From positions 1 through 36,678 of the forward strand of contig JAAUQD010000013.1 in the NCBI GenBank assembly GCA_012032815.1: 36,678 nt of DNA. The letters are read 5' to 3'. The position numbers and the translations under genes were made by a program. The stretch is from Flammeovirgaceae bacterium. GTDB taxonomy: Bacteria; Bacteroidota; Bacteroidia; Cytophagales; Cyclobacteriaceae. Shown here one piece after another: positions 10,484 through 20,516 of this stretch (position 1 is its first letter; each line of letters begins with the position of its first letter). Below the pieces are notes generated by a model, which was not told the origin of the DNA, made no database searches, and was given only the letters and a program-made list of their open reading frames with translations.

Positions 10484-12185
10484 ATTTCTTATATACTACC
10501 ATCCCTCCCAATACTGTCATTTCAATTTCGGTTGTTAATAAGTTCTCTTCAGGAATGCTCATTATATCCTGAGAAAAAACAGTAAAGTCTGCCAGTTTGC
10601 CAACCTCAATAGATCCTTTTATGTTTTCTTCAAACGCGCCATAAGCTGCATCCAGTGTATACGAAACCAGCGCCTGCTCGCGGGTCATTTTTTGTTGTGG
10701 CTCAAAACCTCCTTCAGGTTCACCCTTTAGTGTTTTGCGCGATACCGATGCATAAAAACTCGCTATAGGATTGATGGGCTCTACAGGAACATCCGTACCA
10801 TTTATAACCCGGGCACCGGATTGCAACAGCTTTTGCCATACATAAGCCCCGTCTACTATACGTTGCTCTCCAAGCCGATCAATAGCCCACGGCCTGTCGG
10901 ATGACATGTGTATGGCCTGCATAGCGGGTATCACACCCAACTCGGCAAAACGTGGAATATCGTCAAGATGAAGATGCTGAGCATGTTCAATTCGGAATCG
11001 ATGATCGCCAGCTTTCGCGGGGTTTTCTTTGAACGATACTTCATACTGATCTAGAACTTCCTGGTTGGCCCGATCGCCTATTGCATGCGAGCAAACCTGA
11101 AAGCCCTTGTCCAAAGCTTTACGAGAAACTTCGAGGACATACTCCATAGGCATAGTCTCATGACCATAATGACCAGCCCTGTCGGTGTACTCTTCTAAAA
11201 GCCAGGCACCCCGAGATCCTAACGCTCCGTCACAATTCAATTTTATTGATCGGATCGTGACCAGATTTAGAGAATCAACCTCGATACCTTTTTCTAACCA
11301 CTCATCAATTAGCGAGTTATCCCGACCGGTAAGCATAACATATAACCGGATTCCCATTTTTCCTTCATTCTTGAATTTTTTAAATAATTCAATGTTATCA
11401 CCGCTAGCGCCTGCATCGTGGAAACTGGTAATCCCGTTTCGCAAACAGGCTTTTACCGCTAATTCCAAAGCCTGTTCATCGGTTTCTTCCGTTGACTCAG
11501 GCACAAACGCACCAACTAAACTCATCGCCCGTTCATTAAATATGCCTGTAGGATTTCCCAATTCATCGCGAATAATTTCTCCTCCACCATGGAGGTCCCT
11601 ATCCATTTGCTCAATACTCAGCTGGTTGACACCCGCAATCTGCATCGCTTTTGCATTGGCAAACGCTGCATGACCGCTTGCGTGCCGGAGGAAAACCGGA
11701 TTATTCGGTGATACAGAACTTAACAGATGATGGGTTTGAAATCCTTTGACCGTCCTCTCGGGTTTTGTGTCCCATTTATCCTGGTGCCATCCCCTTCCGG
11801 TAATCCATTGACCGGGTTGAGCTTTACTTACCGCCTCACTGACTTTCTCGACCAGTTCTTCATAGCTCTTAACATACATAAGGTCAAGACTAAGTTCGTT
11901 ATAACCTAATCCCATAATATGGCCATGCGACTCAATAAATCCGGGGGTCATGGTCTTCCCGCCCAAATCAATCATCTCCGTATTTTCCCCCTTGTATTTT
12001 TCAGCATCTTTCCATGCCCCCGCAAAAACAATCTTATCGTTTTCAACAGCCACTGCTTCAACAAGAGGGTTAGTCATATCAGCCGTATAAATAGGACCTC
12101 CGGAAATGATTAGATCGGCCGGATCGGTCTTCTCCGAACATGCAATACCGATTAGTAATAAGGCTAAGAAGATATACTTTTTCAT
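10482..12185 (-). CDS. Amidohydrolase family lipoprotein (YtcJ-like)
   Basis: Lipobox-like N-terminus MKKYIFLALLLIGIACSEK; ESHGHIMGLG, SCHAIGDRANQ, HRFRIEHAQH, NGTDVPVEPINP. Confidence 0.92.
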   Translation of the reverse strand: MKKYIFLALLLIGIACSEKTDPADLIISGGPIYTADMTNPLVEAVAVENDKIVFAGAWKDAEKYKGENTEMIDLGGKTMTPGFIESHGHIMGLGYNELSLDLMYVKSYEELVEKVSEAVSKAQPGQWITGRGWHQDKWDTKPERTVKGFQTHHLLSSVSPNNPVFLRHASGHAAFANAKAMQIAGVNQLSIEQMDRDLHGGGEIIRDELGNPTGIFNERAMSLVGAFVPESTEETDEQALELAVKACLRNGITSFHDAGASGDNIELFKKFKNEGKMGIRLYVMLTGRDNSLIDEWLEKGIEVDSLNLVTIRSIKLNCDGALGSRGAWLLEEYTDRAGHYGHETMPMEYVLEVSRKALDKGFQVCSHAIGDRANQEVLDQYEVSFKENPAKAGDHRFRIEHAQHLHLDDIPRFAELGVIPAMQAIHMSSDRPWAIDRLGEQRIVDGAYVWQKLLQSGARVINGTDVPVEPINPIASFYASVSRKTLKGEPEGGFEPQQKMTREQALVSYTLDAAYGAFEENIKGSIEVGKLADFTVFSQDIMSIPEENLLTTEIEMTVLGGMVVYKK

Positions 12186-12315
12186 AAATTAGGATTTCGT
12201 GAAAGATACGAGGTTTTCATAGTTATTGAATTGATCTTTATTTATTTGGTTATTCCATTAGATGAACTGCTATCTTCACTGCTATTAATCGAGATTACAC
12301 CTTTCCATATCTATT

Positions 12316-12998
12316 ATGAAAAAATTATTGTAACTGCATTTTTCACTATCTTTTCAGCCGCTGCCCTTGCTCAAAATGTAGGTCTGTCTTTTTCTTATTT
12401 TCTTCCCCGCAATGGATATTTCTCCACTCCAATAAGTCCATTCTCCTTGCGTGGTGTAGGTGTTGATCTCAACCGTTTTCTTGCCATTGAAACGGGAGGT
12501 TCGTTGTACAGGATGAGTGGGATGAATGTAATCGGACTGCCCTTTGAAAGTAAAGATCCGTTGCTGGGCCCAAACTTTACCGTGTTTGTTCCCGTTGAAT
12601 TGGTCATTCAGTTTAAAGGCAAACAAACTGAGTTCGACATAAAAGGAGGTGGATTTTTCTTTTATGGATTCGATCAAAAACTGGATTACGGAAATATTGA
12701 CCGGGCGATTCGTGGATATGAAGGATGGGATGTTGCTAATTCAGATTTAACATTCAAGAATAACCCGGGATTTGGTTATCATTTTGGAGCTGAACTGACC
12801 ATCTATGTGACGAAGCAAGTTGGAATTTCTTTGGAATGCAACTATTTGGTGGGCAGCGCTAAATTTCCACTCAGTGGATCATACTCCGGAGGTACCATCT
12901 CCGGATCCAATCAAACAATTGTTGCTGATTTCCCAGATTCCAAAGTTGATTTTACCGGACTTGAATTTTCAATTGGTCTGATCTTTCTGGGACGGTAG
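12316..12998 (+). CDS. Outer-membrane beta-barrel-type secreted protein; N-terminus apparently frameshifted
   Basis: The track ORF begins at 12231. Adding one A to the run at 12319-12324 gives MKKIIVTAFFTIFSAAALAQNVGLSFSYFLP, a clean signal peptide; remainder is Gly/aromatic-rich beta-strand-like. Confidence 0.7.
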
Positions 12999-14331
12999 TT
13001 TCGTTCTTCGTGTAATAAAACGTTGCCGGATATTCGCTGAAAGATCCTGGTTCTGATCCATAAGATCTTTTAATGCCCGCTCTGCAATATCCCGGTCATA
13101 GAATTTTTCAGAAATCAGTTTTCCATCTCGTTCATGAAGGGATTCCTGTCGAAAGCCAAAAAAAGTAAAAACGCTCCTGCGGAATATTTTTAACACTATC
13201 CCCATCAATCTCAATTTCATAAAAAATATCGGTCACCACGGTTGACATCTCATTCACCTCCACATTGTACTTACCCAATAATGATCGGGCTTCTTTGCAA
13301 AAATTTGCTAACTCAATTGATTTGGTTTTAGCAATAAAAAGTGTGTCATCTTCATAAGCAGCAGCTGGCATTGTGTAAAATTCAGGGCGTGATCCGGGTG
13401 TCTTATACACCCAATTAAGTTCATAACCGGCATCATGTATTGAAGTGGCTGATTTATTACCCTCTGTAATCTTTGACAAGTCAACCCACATCATTCCCCC
13501 ATTGTCTTTAAAACGGGGAGTTAAGTTTGAAATAAAATTTCCCAATGAGTAGGCGACCAACTGATCGCTTTCCTTTCTCCACTCCATAGGCTGCAAGGTG
13601 TGGGGGTGTGAACCGATCACCAATTTAACACCATGCTTGAAACAAAACTCTGCAATTCGTTTTTGTGACATATTAGGCTGACTGACATATTCAGCTCCCC
13701 AATGTGTAAACACAACAATGGCATCGGGATTTTTTGATTTTGCAACTTCTAAATCTTTTCTGATCAACGCTGTATCAATCATGTTCACCATTGCCGGTGC
13801 CTTCACCGGAAGGCCATTTGTACTGAACGTATAATTAAGTAAAGCAATCCTGATTCCGTTTTTATCTAGTAACAATGGATTATTTTTTTCCGATCTGAAT
13901 CATCAATAAAAGTCCCGGTTCGCTGAATGTTCAGTGAGTCGAGTACTTTAGCGGTTCGAATAATTCCGTCCTTCCCCCGATCTGCACTGTGGTTATTGGC
14001 CGTAACCAACACATCAATCCCGGCTTCTTTAAGAGAAACAGCGAGCTCATCAGGTGCGCAAAACCGGGGATATCCCTTATAGGGCGGACCTGCAAGGGTC
14101 AATTCCAGATTTCCAATTGCAATATCAGCCGATTGAATGGCTGGCTTGATGTATTGAAATGCAGAAGAATAATCATATCTACTCAGTGTACTGTCGTATG
14201 CCCTCTTTATCTGAATATCGTGCTGCATGATATCGCCAATAAATAACAGTGATAAATGAGTGGTGTCCTGCCCTTGTAGTCTTGAGGCAGTTTGCAGAAT
14301 TAAAAAAATGAATAGAAATCTTTCGGATCAT
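12969..14331 (-). CDS. CapA family metallophosphatase-like protein, with three apparent single-base frameshifts
   Basis: Reconstructed from three ORFs: MIRKISIHFLILQTASRLQGQDTTHLSLLFIGDIMQHDIQIKRAYDS...TANNHSADRGKDG...DDSDRKKNNPLLLDKNGIRIALLNYTF...FTHWGAEYVSQP...GSHPHTLQPME...ERFYFFGFRQES. Sites: 14302-14308, 13883-13889 and 13158-13164. Confidence 0.88.
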
Positions 14332-14337
14332 GTTACC

Positions 14338-15009
14338 TCAACTATTTTTTTTATCCGCTACAACAAAAATCCGGTCATTCTTCTTCGGTTCAATGCGCTT
14401 GAAACCTGTAAATGATCCAAAGGCCGGGAGCAGACCCATACTACTTCCAAAATAAAAGCAAGGCAATGTCATCGATTGCCGTCCTTTTCCGGATAATCTT
14501 ACCCCTGGATGAAGGTGGCCCGACAAATTATATCTCCCCGTTTTTACTTGCTTCATAGGTTCATGAGTTAATATAATATTATCCTCCACAAGCTGATCCA
14601 CAACATTTATATTGTTTCTGCTGTATTGAATAGTGCTGAGAATATCATGATTACCCAATACCAATTCATACTTGCATTGGCTAAAGTGCTTTATAATTTG
14701 TCCAAGCACTTCCCACTCTTCATTGTAGTGACTATGAAATAGATCGCCTAAAAATATGGTTCGCTCAGGTTTTGTCCGGTTTAGTAAATCCACGAGTCGC
14801 TCTGAATTATTTTTATTTCCTTTTGTGGGCACAGGTATTCCTGACTTCCTGAAATGATTGATTTTGCCAAAATGCAGATCAGCTATTACCAATGTTTTAC
14901 TCTCCACTAAAAAAAGAGCCTTTTCCGATAACAATTTCATTTTACAATCTGCAATCTCAACGGATAAACTCATTCGCGCTAAAATAGAGCAGGTACTTTC
15001 AGCAATCAA
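14338..15009 (-). CDS. pdeM: Ligase-associated DNA damage response endonuclease PdeM (metallophosphoesterase)
   Basis: LVIADLHFGKINHFRKSGIPVP, FLGDLFHSHYNEEW, LGNHD, LTHEPM, LSGHLHPGV motifs; adjacent to the partner helicase. Confidence 0.9.
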   Translation of the reverse strand: MIAESTCSILARMSLSVEIADCKMKLLSEKALFLVESKTLVIADLHFGKINHFRKSGIPVPTKGNKNNSERLVDLLNRTKPERTIFLGDLFHSHYNEEWEVLGQIIKHFSQCKYELVLGNHDILSTIQYSRNNINVVDQLVEDNIILTHEPMKQVKTGRYNLSGHLHPGVRLSGKGRQSMTLPCFYFGSSMGLLPAFGSFTGFKRIEPKKNDRIFVVADKKNS

Positions 15010-15015
15010 GCAAAT

Positions 15016-17457
15016 TTACCTCCATGCCAAATTCATTTTCTTAATGCGGTCTTCAATACGCTCGGTTGTCAGTTTTTCACGTAATCGATCCACCATGATT
15101 GGGAATGCAAATGGTGTGGGCATGTCAGGTCGGGTAATGACTATTTTTTGTTTCTGAATACGAGCCAGTGCCTTGCGCAAACGTTGCTCTTCCAATTGAA
15201 AATCCATAACTTCTTCATAGGCCTGTGTCAACAAATAATTATGTGAATCGTAATCATGGAATACATCAAAAAATAATTGTGAAGACGACTGTAGGTGGCG
15301 GTCCTTCACGGGTTTACCCGGATATCCTTTAAAGACCAGCCCTGATATTGAGGCAATATCCCGAAATTTCCGCCTGGCCATCTCAGTAGCATTTATGCTG
15401 GCCTGAATGTCTTTTGATAAATCATCAATCCCCAACACATTCGTTTCTACTGCCTCCTCTATCGGAATCGCCTGATCACTCAGCAATTCAAATCCGTAAT
15501 CATTCATAGCGATGGAGAAAGTAATGGGTTGAATTTGTGCAATCCGGTACGCCATTAAAGCTGCCATTCCCTCATGTACAAATCGACCTTCAAACGGAAA
15601 CATATGCACATGAAAGCCTTCGCTTGTTTCTGTATATTCGATTAAGAACTCATTTTCTTTTGGAATATGTGAACGCTTCCTCTGCAAATCCATAAGAGGT
15701 TTTAAAAAGGCTATTTCCACATCCTTTTTACTTTCATTTGAAGCTTCACTTATTTTGAGCCGGAGCATTTCACTAAGCTGCGATGACAAGGGCATGCGAC
15801 CTCCTTGCCATGAAGGCACCATACCCGATTTACGTTTGGACTTTCGTACCTGTGCCTCCATTCCTTTCACCCGAACTAACTCAAGGTTACGTCCTCCAAA
15901 CCAAAAAACATCTCCCGGATGGAGCCGGGAAATGAATGATTCTTCAATTGTACCCAGAAATTTTCCGGAAAGCATTTTCACCCACAATGAACTATCTCCT
16001 ACAATAGTTCCAATTGACAACCTGTGTTGCGTGGCAACTTTTGGTAATTCAACTTTATACAATCCATTCTCTTTTACCACTTTTCGATATTCATCATAGG
16101 CAGTCAATGATTCACCACCAGTAACTATGAAATTTAAAACCCATACCCACTCTTCTTTATCAATCGATTGAAAACTGAAACAGCCCTTTATTTCTTCATA
16201 AATCTTATGAGCATCAAACCCACCACCAACCGCAAGAGTAACCAGGTATTGAATCAGTACATCAAATGACCGGATGTACGGAATTCGATCCTCGACAATT
16301 TTTCGTTTCACCGCTTCACGCAGTGCAGCTCCTTCTACGAGCTCTAACGAATGAGTAGGTAAAAATAAATTCGACTAACAGCACCCGGTTGATGTCCACT
16401 TCTTCCGGCTCGCTGTAGAAAGCGAGCAACCCCTTTCGGACTCCCCCACCTGAATTACAGTTTCTACCGGTCGGAAATCAACTCCCAAATCAAGGCTTGA
16501 TGTACAAACAACCGCTTTTAGTTTTCCTTCGTGCAACTGATCTTCCACCCAGTTGCGCATTTCCTGGCTGATTGAACTGTGATGCATGGCAATCTCTCCT
16601 GAAAGTTCGGGTGCCCGATCGAGTAGCTTATGATACCAGATTTCTGCAAATGATCGCGTATTTGTAAAAATCAAGGTACTTCCACTTCCTTTGATAATTG
16701 GAATTACTTTGTCGATAAGATGAGCTCCAAGATGACCCGACCAGGGCAATCGTTCAACCTCATCCGGTAAAATGGAAATGATCTCTACATCTTTCCTGAC
16801 TTCAGATCGTATGACTTTATAATTCTTTTGCTGATAATAGCTACCAAGCAATGTTTGCAACGATTGATCCATATTCCCAATGGTTGCAGAAATACCCCAA
16901 ATCCTTAAACCCGGAGCTAACGATTTTAGTCTTGAAAGAGCCAGCTCCACCTGAACGCCACGTTTAGATCCCATAAGCTCATGCCACTCATCAGCCACCA
17001 CAACTTGAAGTGACTTGAAAAAATCATCATGTCCCTTTTGTGTCAACAGTATGTGAAGGCTTTCGGGTGTAGTGATTAATAATTCCGGGGGATTTTTGAA
17101 CTGCCTTTCGCGCTGCTTCGGTGATGTATCTCCAGTCCGCACGCCAACTCTCCAATTCAGGTTGAGTTCTTTTATGAGCTCAAGCGCTGAATACTCAATC
17201 TCTTTTGATAAAGCACGTATTGGTGTAATCCAGATAGCCTGAAGGCCATTTTTTATGCTGTTCTTAGAGGTCGTTACCGGGTTGTCTTCCAGCATAATGG
17301 GCACCAATAACGAATAGGTTTTTCCACTACCCGTTGGCGCGTTCACCATGCCGCTTTTTCTTTGATGATATGCTTTCCAGGTTTTGAGTTGGAAATCAAA
17401 GGGCTTCCACCCTCGACATTCAAACCATTGTATTCCTGTCTTCACTATCTTAAGCAC
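15016..17457 (-). CDS. Ligase-associated DNA damage response DEXH-box (Lhr-like) helicase, with two apparent frameshifts
   Basis: N-terminal half NAPTGSGKTYSLLVP, VVADEWHELMGSKRG, SSLDLGVDFRPVE. Correcting the C5 run at 16443-16447 and A5 run at 16361-16365 joins [62 protein letters not shown] to the C-terminal half. Confidence 0.93.
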
Positions 17458-17549
17458 CTCTAAAATTAATGGATCGAGGCAAGCATCATATAATAATACT
17501 TAAAACAATAAACTGATTACGGTGTTATATTGCAATTATATCATACCTA

Positions 17550-18428
17550 ATGGGACAGTACTCTATAAAAGAACTCGAAAAGCTTTCCGGAATTAAAGCA
17601 CATACCATCCGTATTTGGGAAAAAAGGCATCAAATCATTGAGCCAAACCGTACGTCCACAAACATTCGATACTATTCCGATGCGGACCTAAAAAAGATTA
17701 TTAATGTCTCTCTTCTGAACAACCATGGTGTCAAAATCTCCCGTATTGCAGAGATGGACGCGGTGGAGCTGAATAGTAAAATCCAGGAACTAACTTCTCA
17801 AAGTACTGAACACCAGGTTCAAATTGATGCCTTGGTGCTGGCAATGATCAGTCTGGAAGAGGAGAAATTCGAGAAGACTTTATCAGGAATGATTTTGCGG
17901 TTTGGGTTTGAACAAACGGTGGTGGAAATCCTCTATCCGTTTCTTGAAAAAATTGGGATACTTTGGCAAACCAACCAGATAACACCGGCTCAGGAGCACT
18001 TTATCTCAAATCTTGTCCGACAAAAGATGATGGTGGCTATTGATGGACTGGAACTGCCCCCAAAAGATTCGCCTAAGGCGGTATTATTTTTACCGGAAAA
18101 TGAACTTCATGAAATTGGATTGCTTTTCTACTACTATCTGGCAAAGAAAAATGGAATCAGAACCTATTATCTGGGGCAAATGGTGCCACATTCTAATTTA
18201 AAACAAGTTTATGATGTTCATCAACCCGACTTCTTGATTCTATCTTTAATTTCTCCCCTCAGTCAGGATTCAATAGACCGTTATACCAACAGTCTAGCAA
18301 ACGACTTCCCCAATTCAATGATCCTAATATCCGGAAGCGTCATAAACCGTGCTGAAAAGAATAAACATAAAAACATACATTACTTTCGAAACGCCCTGGA
18401 AATCAAGGAGATGCTGAAAATAGGTTAA
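17550..18428 (+). CDS. MerR-type transcriptional regulator with B12-binding domain (CarH/LitR-like photoreceptor)
   Basis: MerR HTH (YSIKELEKLSGIKAHTIRIWEKRH), W-x9-EH motif (WQTNQITPAQEH), and cobalamin-binding ExHxxG-like motif (ELHEIGLL). Confidence 0.92.
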   Translation: MGQYSIKELEKLSGIKAHTIRIWEKRHQIIEPNRTSTNIRYYSDADLKKIINVSLLNNHGVKISRIAEMDAVELNSKIQELTSQSTEHQVQIDALVLAMISLEEEKFEKTLSGMILRFGFEQTVVEILYPFLEKIGILWQTNQITPAQEHFISNLVRQKMMVAIDGLELPPKDSPKAVLFLPENELHEIGLLFYYYLAKKNGIRTYYLGQMVPHSNLKQVYDVHQPDFLILSLISPLSQDSIDRYTNSLANDFPNSMILISGSVINRAEKNKHKNIHYFRNALEIKEMLKIG

Positions 18429-18433
18429 ATTTA

Positions 18434-18528
18434 TTGTTTATTGTTTATTAAAATATATTAAACATTTTATTGCATTATTGAATAATAGTTGTATTTTTGT
18501 TTAATGTTATCAATTTATAATTAAACAA
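18434..18528. promoter_or_regulatory. Cluster of TTGTTTA/TAAACAA heptamers, candidate operator array for the upstream regulator
   Basis: TTGTTTA at 18434-18440, 18441-18447 and 18497-18503; inverted TAAACAA at 18522-18528; near-match TAAACAT at 18459-18465. Confidence 0.5.
18470..18499 (+). promoter_or_regulatory. Bacteroidota-type housekeeping promoter
   Basis: TTG (18470-18472) - N19 - TATTTTTG (18492-18499), matching -33 TTG / -7 TAnnTTTG; about 30 nt upstream of the sigma factor ATG. Confidence 0.6.
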
Positions 18529-18529
18529 T

Positions 18530-19036
18530 ATGTCAACCATCGAATTTAACCAGCAGCTTGAAGGACTTCAATCTTATTTAGTGAATCTTTCGAGGAAGTA
18601 TACTAAAACTCAAGACGACTCCTTGGACCTGGTTCAAGACACACTTCTGCGGGCCATGTCCTACAAGGATAAATTCAGAGAAAATACCAATCTGAAAGGA
18701 TGGCTTTTTACCATAATGAGAAATACTTTCATCAATCAATACCGAAAAAAGAAAAAGGCCAATACATATACTGATTCCTCTGAATCTGGTTTCTATTTGA
18801 ATCAAAAGGACACCTATACATTTAATAGGCCACACAAAAACCTGGAGTATCAGGAAGTATGGGAGAAGACAAATGAAATTCGTGAGGATCTTATAATTCC
18901 GTTTAAGATGTATCTAACAGGATACAAATACAACGAGATAGCCGAACATCTGAACATCCCGCTTGGAACGGTTAAGAATAGAATTTTTCATGCACGCAAA
19001 GAACTTCAAAATAAACTGGTAGGATACGCGAATTAG
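18530..19036 (+). CDS. Sigma-70 family (ECF-like) RNA polymerase sigma factor
   Basis: Sigma2 (DLVQDTLLRAMSYKDKFRENTNLKGWLFTIMRNTFINQYRK) and sigma4 (GYKYNEIAEHLNIPLGTVKNRIFHARKEL) regions. Confidence 0.92.
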   Translation: MSTIEFNQQLEGLQSYLVNLSRKYTKTQDDSLDLVQDTLLRAMSYKDKFRENTNLKGWLFTIMRNTFINQYRKKKKANTYTDSSESGFYLNQKDTYTFNRPHKNLEYQEVWEKTNEIREDLIIPFKMYLTGYKYNEIAEHLNIPLGTVKNRIFHARKELQNKLVGYAN

Positions 19037-19043
19037 TAAAGAA

Positions 19044-20516
19044 GTGAAAAAAGTTGCCGTCATAGGTTCCGGATTTGCCGGATTATCAGCTGCTTCGGTC
19101 CTGGCCAAAGAGGGATTTAGTGTTACCGTATTTGAAAAAAATTCTTCGGCAGGTGGCCGCGCCCGGTCTTTCTCTCAAGACGACTTCCTATTCGACATGG
19201 GGCCCAGCTGGTATTGGATGCCCGATGTATTTGAAAAGTACTTTGGTTTGTTTGATAAAAAGCCGCGTGATTTTTATGATTTGGTACTCCTTGATCCCTC
19301 CTATAGAGTCTATTATGGAAAAAATGACAAGCTGGATATTCCGGCTGGAATGCAACAACTGGGAGCAATGTTTGATCAGCTTGAGCCCGGAAGTTCGAAG
19401 CAATTGTCAGTTTTTTTGAAAGAAAGTAAATACAAATATGATATCGGAATGAAAGAACTGGTGTATAAACCAAGCTTGTCCATTTCAGAATTCATTGATG
19501 TCCGAATCATGAAGGCCGCACTCAAAATGGATGTATTTACTTCTTTATCAAAATATATTCGAAAGCATTTCAAAAATAAAAGACTTATCCAGCTATTGGA
19601 ATTCCCTGTTCTCTTTTTAGGAGCCACCGCTGAAAATACTCCAGCCCTATACAGCCTGATGAATTATGCGGATATGGCGTTGGGAACGTGGTATCCAAAA
19701 GGTGGCATGAACAAAGTGGTTTCGGGAATGGTATCGCTGGCTGAATCACTTGGCGTTGCTTTCCGATTTAACAGCCCGGCACAATCCATTTCATTAAATG
19801 GAAAAAAAGCTACTGGGGTATTTGTAAATGGATATCTTGAGTCGTTTGATTACATCATTGCCGGAGCTGATTATCACCATGTAGAACAAACACTGTTACC
19901 CCAATCGCATCGAAAGTATTCTGAATCGTATTGGCAAAAGCGGGACATGGCTCCTTCCAGCCTGATCTTCTATCTCGGTATAAACAAAAAAATAAAAGGA
20001 TTGCTACATCATACATTATTCTTTGATCAGGATTTTGGTGTGCATAGCAATGAGATTTATAAAAACCCCCAATGGCCAACTGCGCCACAATTCTACATTT
20101 CAAATCCCTCCAAAACAGACGCCAGTGTTGCACCGGAAAATTGTGAAAATATATTTATCTTGATTCCGGTAGCTCCGGACTTAAAAGATACAGAAGCTAC
20201 ACGCCAAAAATACTTTAACATGGTGCTCGACAGGCTTGAGTACATACTTGACGAACCTATCAGACCCAATATTGTATTTAATAGGTCGTATGCCCACAAT
20301 GATTTTAAACAAGACTATAATGCGTTTAAAGGAAACGCTTACGGCTTAGCCAACACATTGCGTCAAACGGCAATACTAAAGCCATCGATTATAAACAAAA
20401 AGATTCCTAACCTGTTTTATACAGGCCAGCTAACTGTACCAGGGCCGGGGGTTCCGCCAGCCATCATATCTGGGGAGTTAGTTGCCAAGGAACTCATTAA
20501 AAGATCTAACCAATAA
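19044..20516 (+). CDS. crtI: Phytoene desaturase (GTG start)
   Basis: FAD-binding VAVIGSGFAGLSAASVLAKEGFSVTVFEKN, C-terminal NLFYTGQLTVPGPGVPPAIISGELVAKEL. Confidence 0.96.
   Translation: MKKVAVIGSGFAGLSAASVLAKEGFSVTVFEKNSSAGGRARSFSQDDFLFDMGPSWYWMPDVFEKYFGLFDKKPRDFYDLVLLDPSYRVYYGKNDKLDIPAGMQQLGAMFDQLEPGSSKQLSVFLKESKYKYDIGMKELVYKPSLSISEFIDVRIMKAALKMDVFTSLSKYIRKHFKNKRLIQLLEFPVLFLGATAENTPALYSLMNYADMALGTWYPKGGMNKVVSGMVSLAESLGVAFRFNSPAQSISLNGKKATGVFVNGYLESFDYIIAGADYHHVEQTLLPQSHRKYSESYWQKRDMAPSSLIFYLGINKKIKGLLHHTLFFDQDFGVHSNEIYKNPQWPTAPQFYISNPSKTDASVAPENCENIFILIPVAPDLKDTEATRQKYFNMVLDRLEYILDEPIRPNIVFNRSYAHNDFKQDYNAFKGNAYGLANTLRQTAILKPSIINKKIPNLFYTGQLTVPGPGVPPAIISGELVAKELIKRSNQ

Noticed and set aside
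12969-13220. Independent 83-aa small protein
   Set aside because: Best explained as the frameshifted C-terminus of the CapA-like protein.
17458-17549. Search for the TTGTTTA heptamer in the CarH-helicase divergent gap
   Set aside because: No exact copy seen, so autoregulation through the same motif is not supported here.
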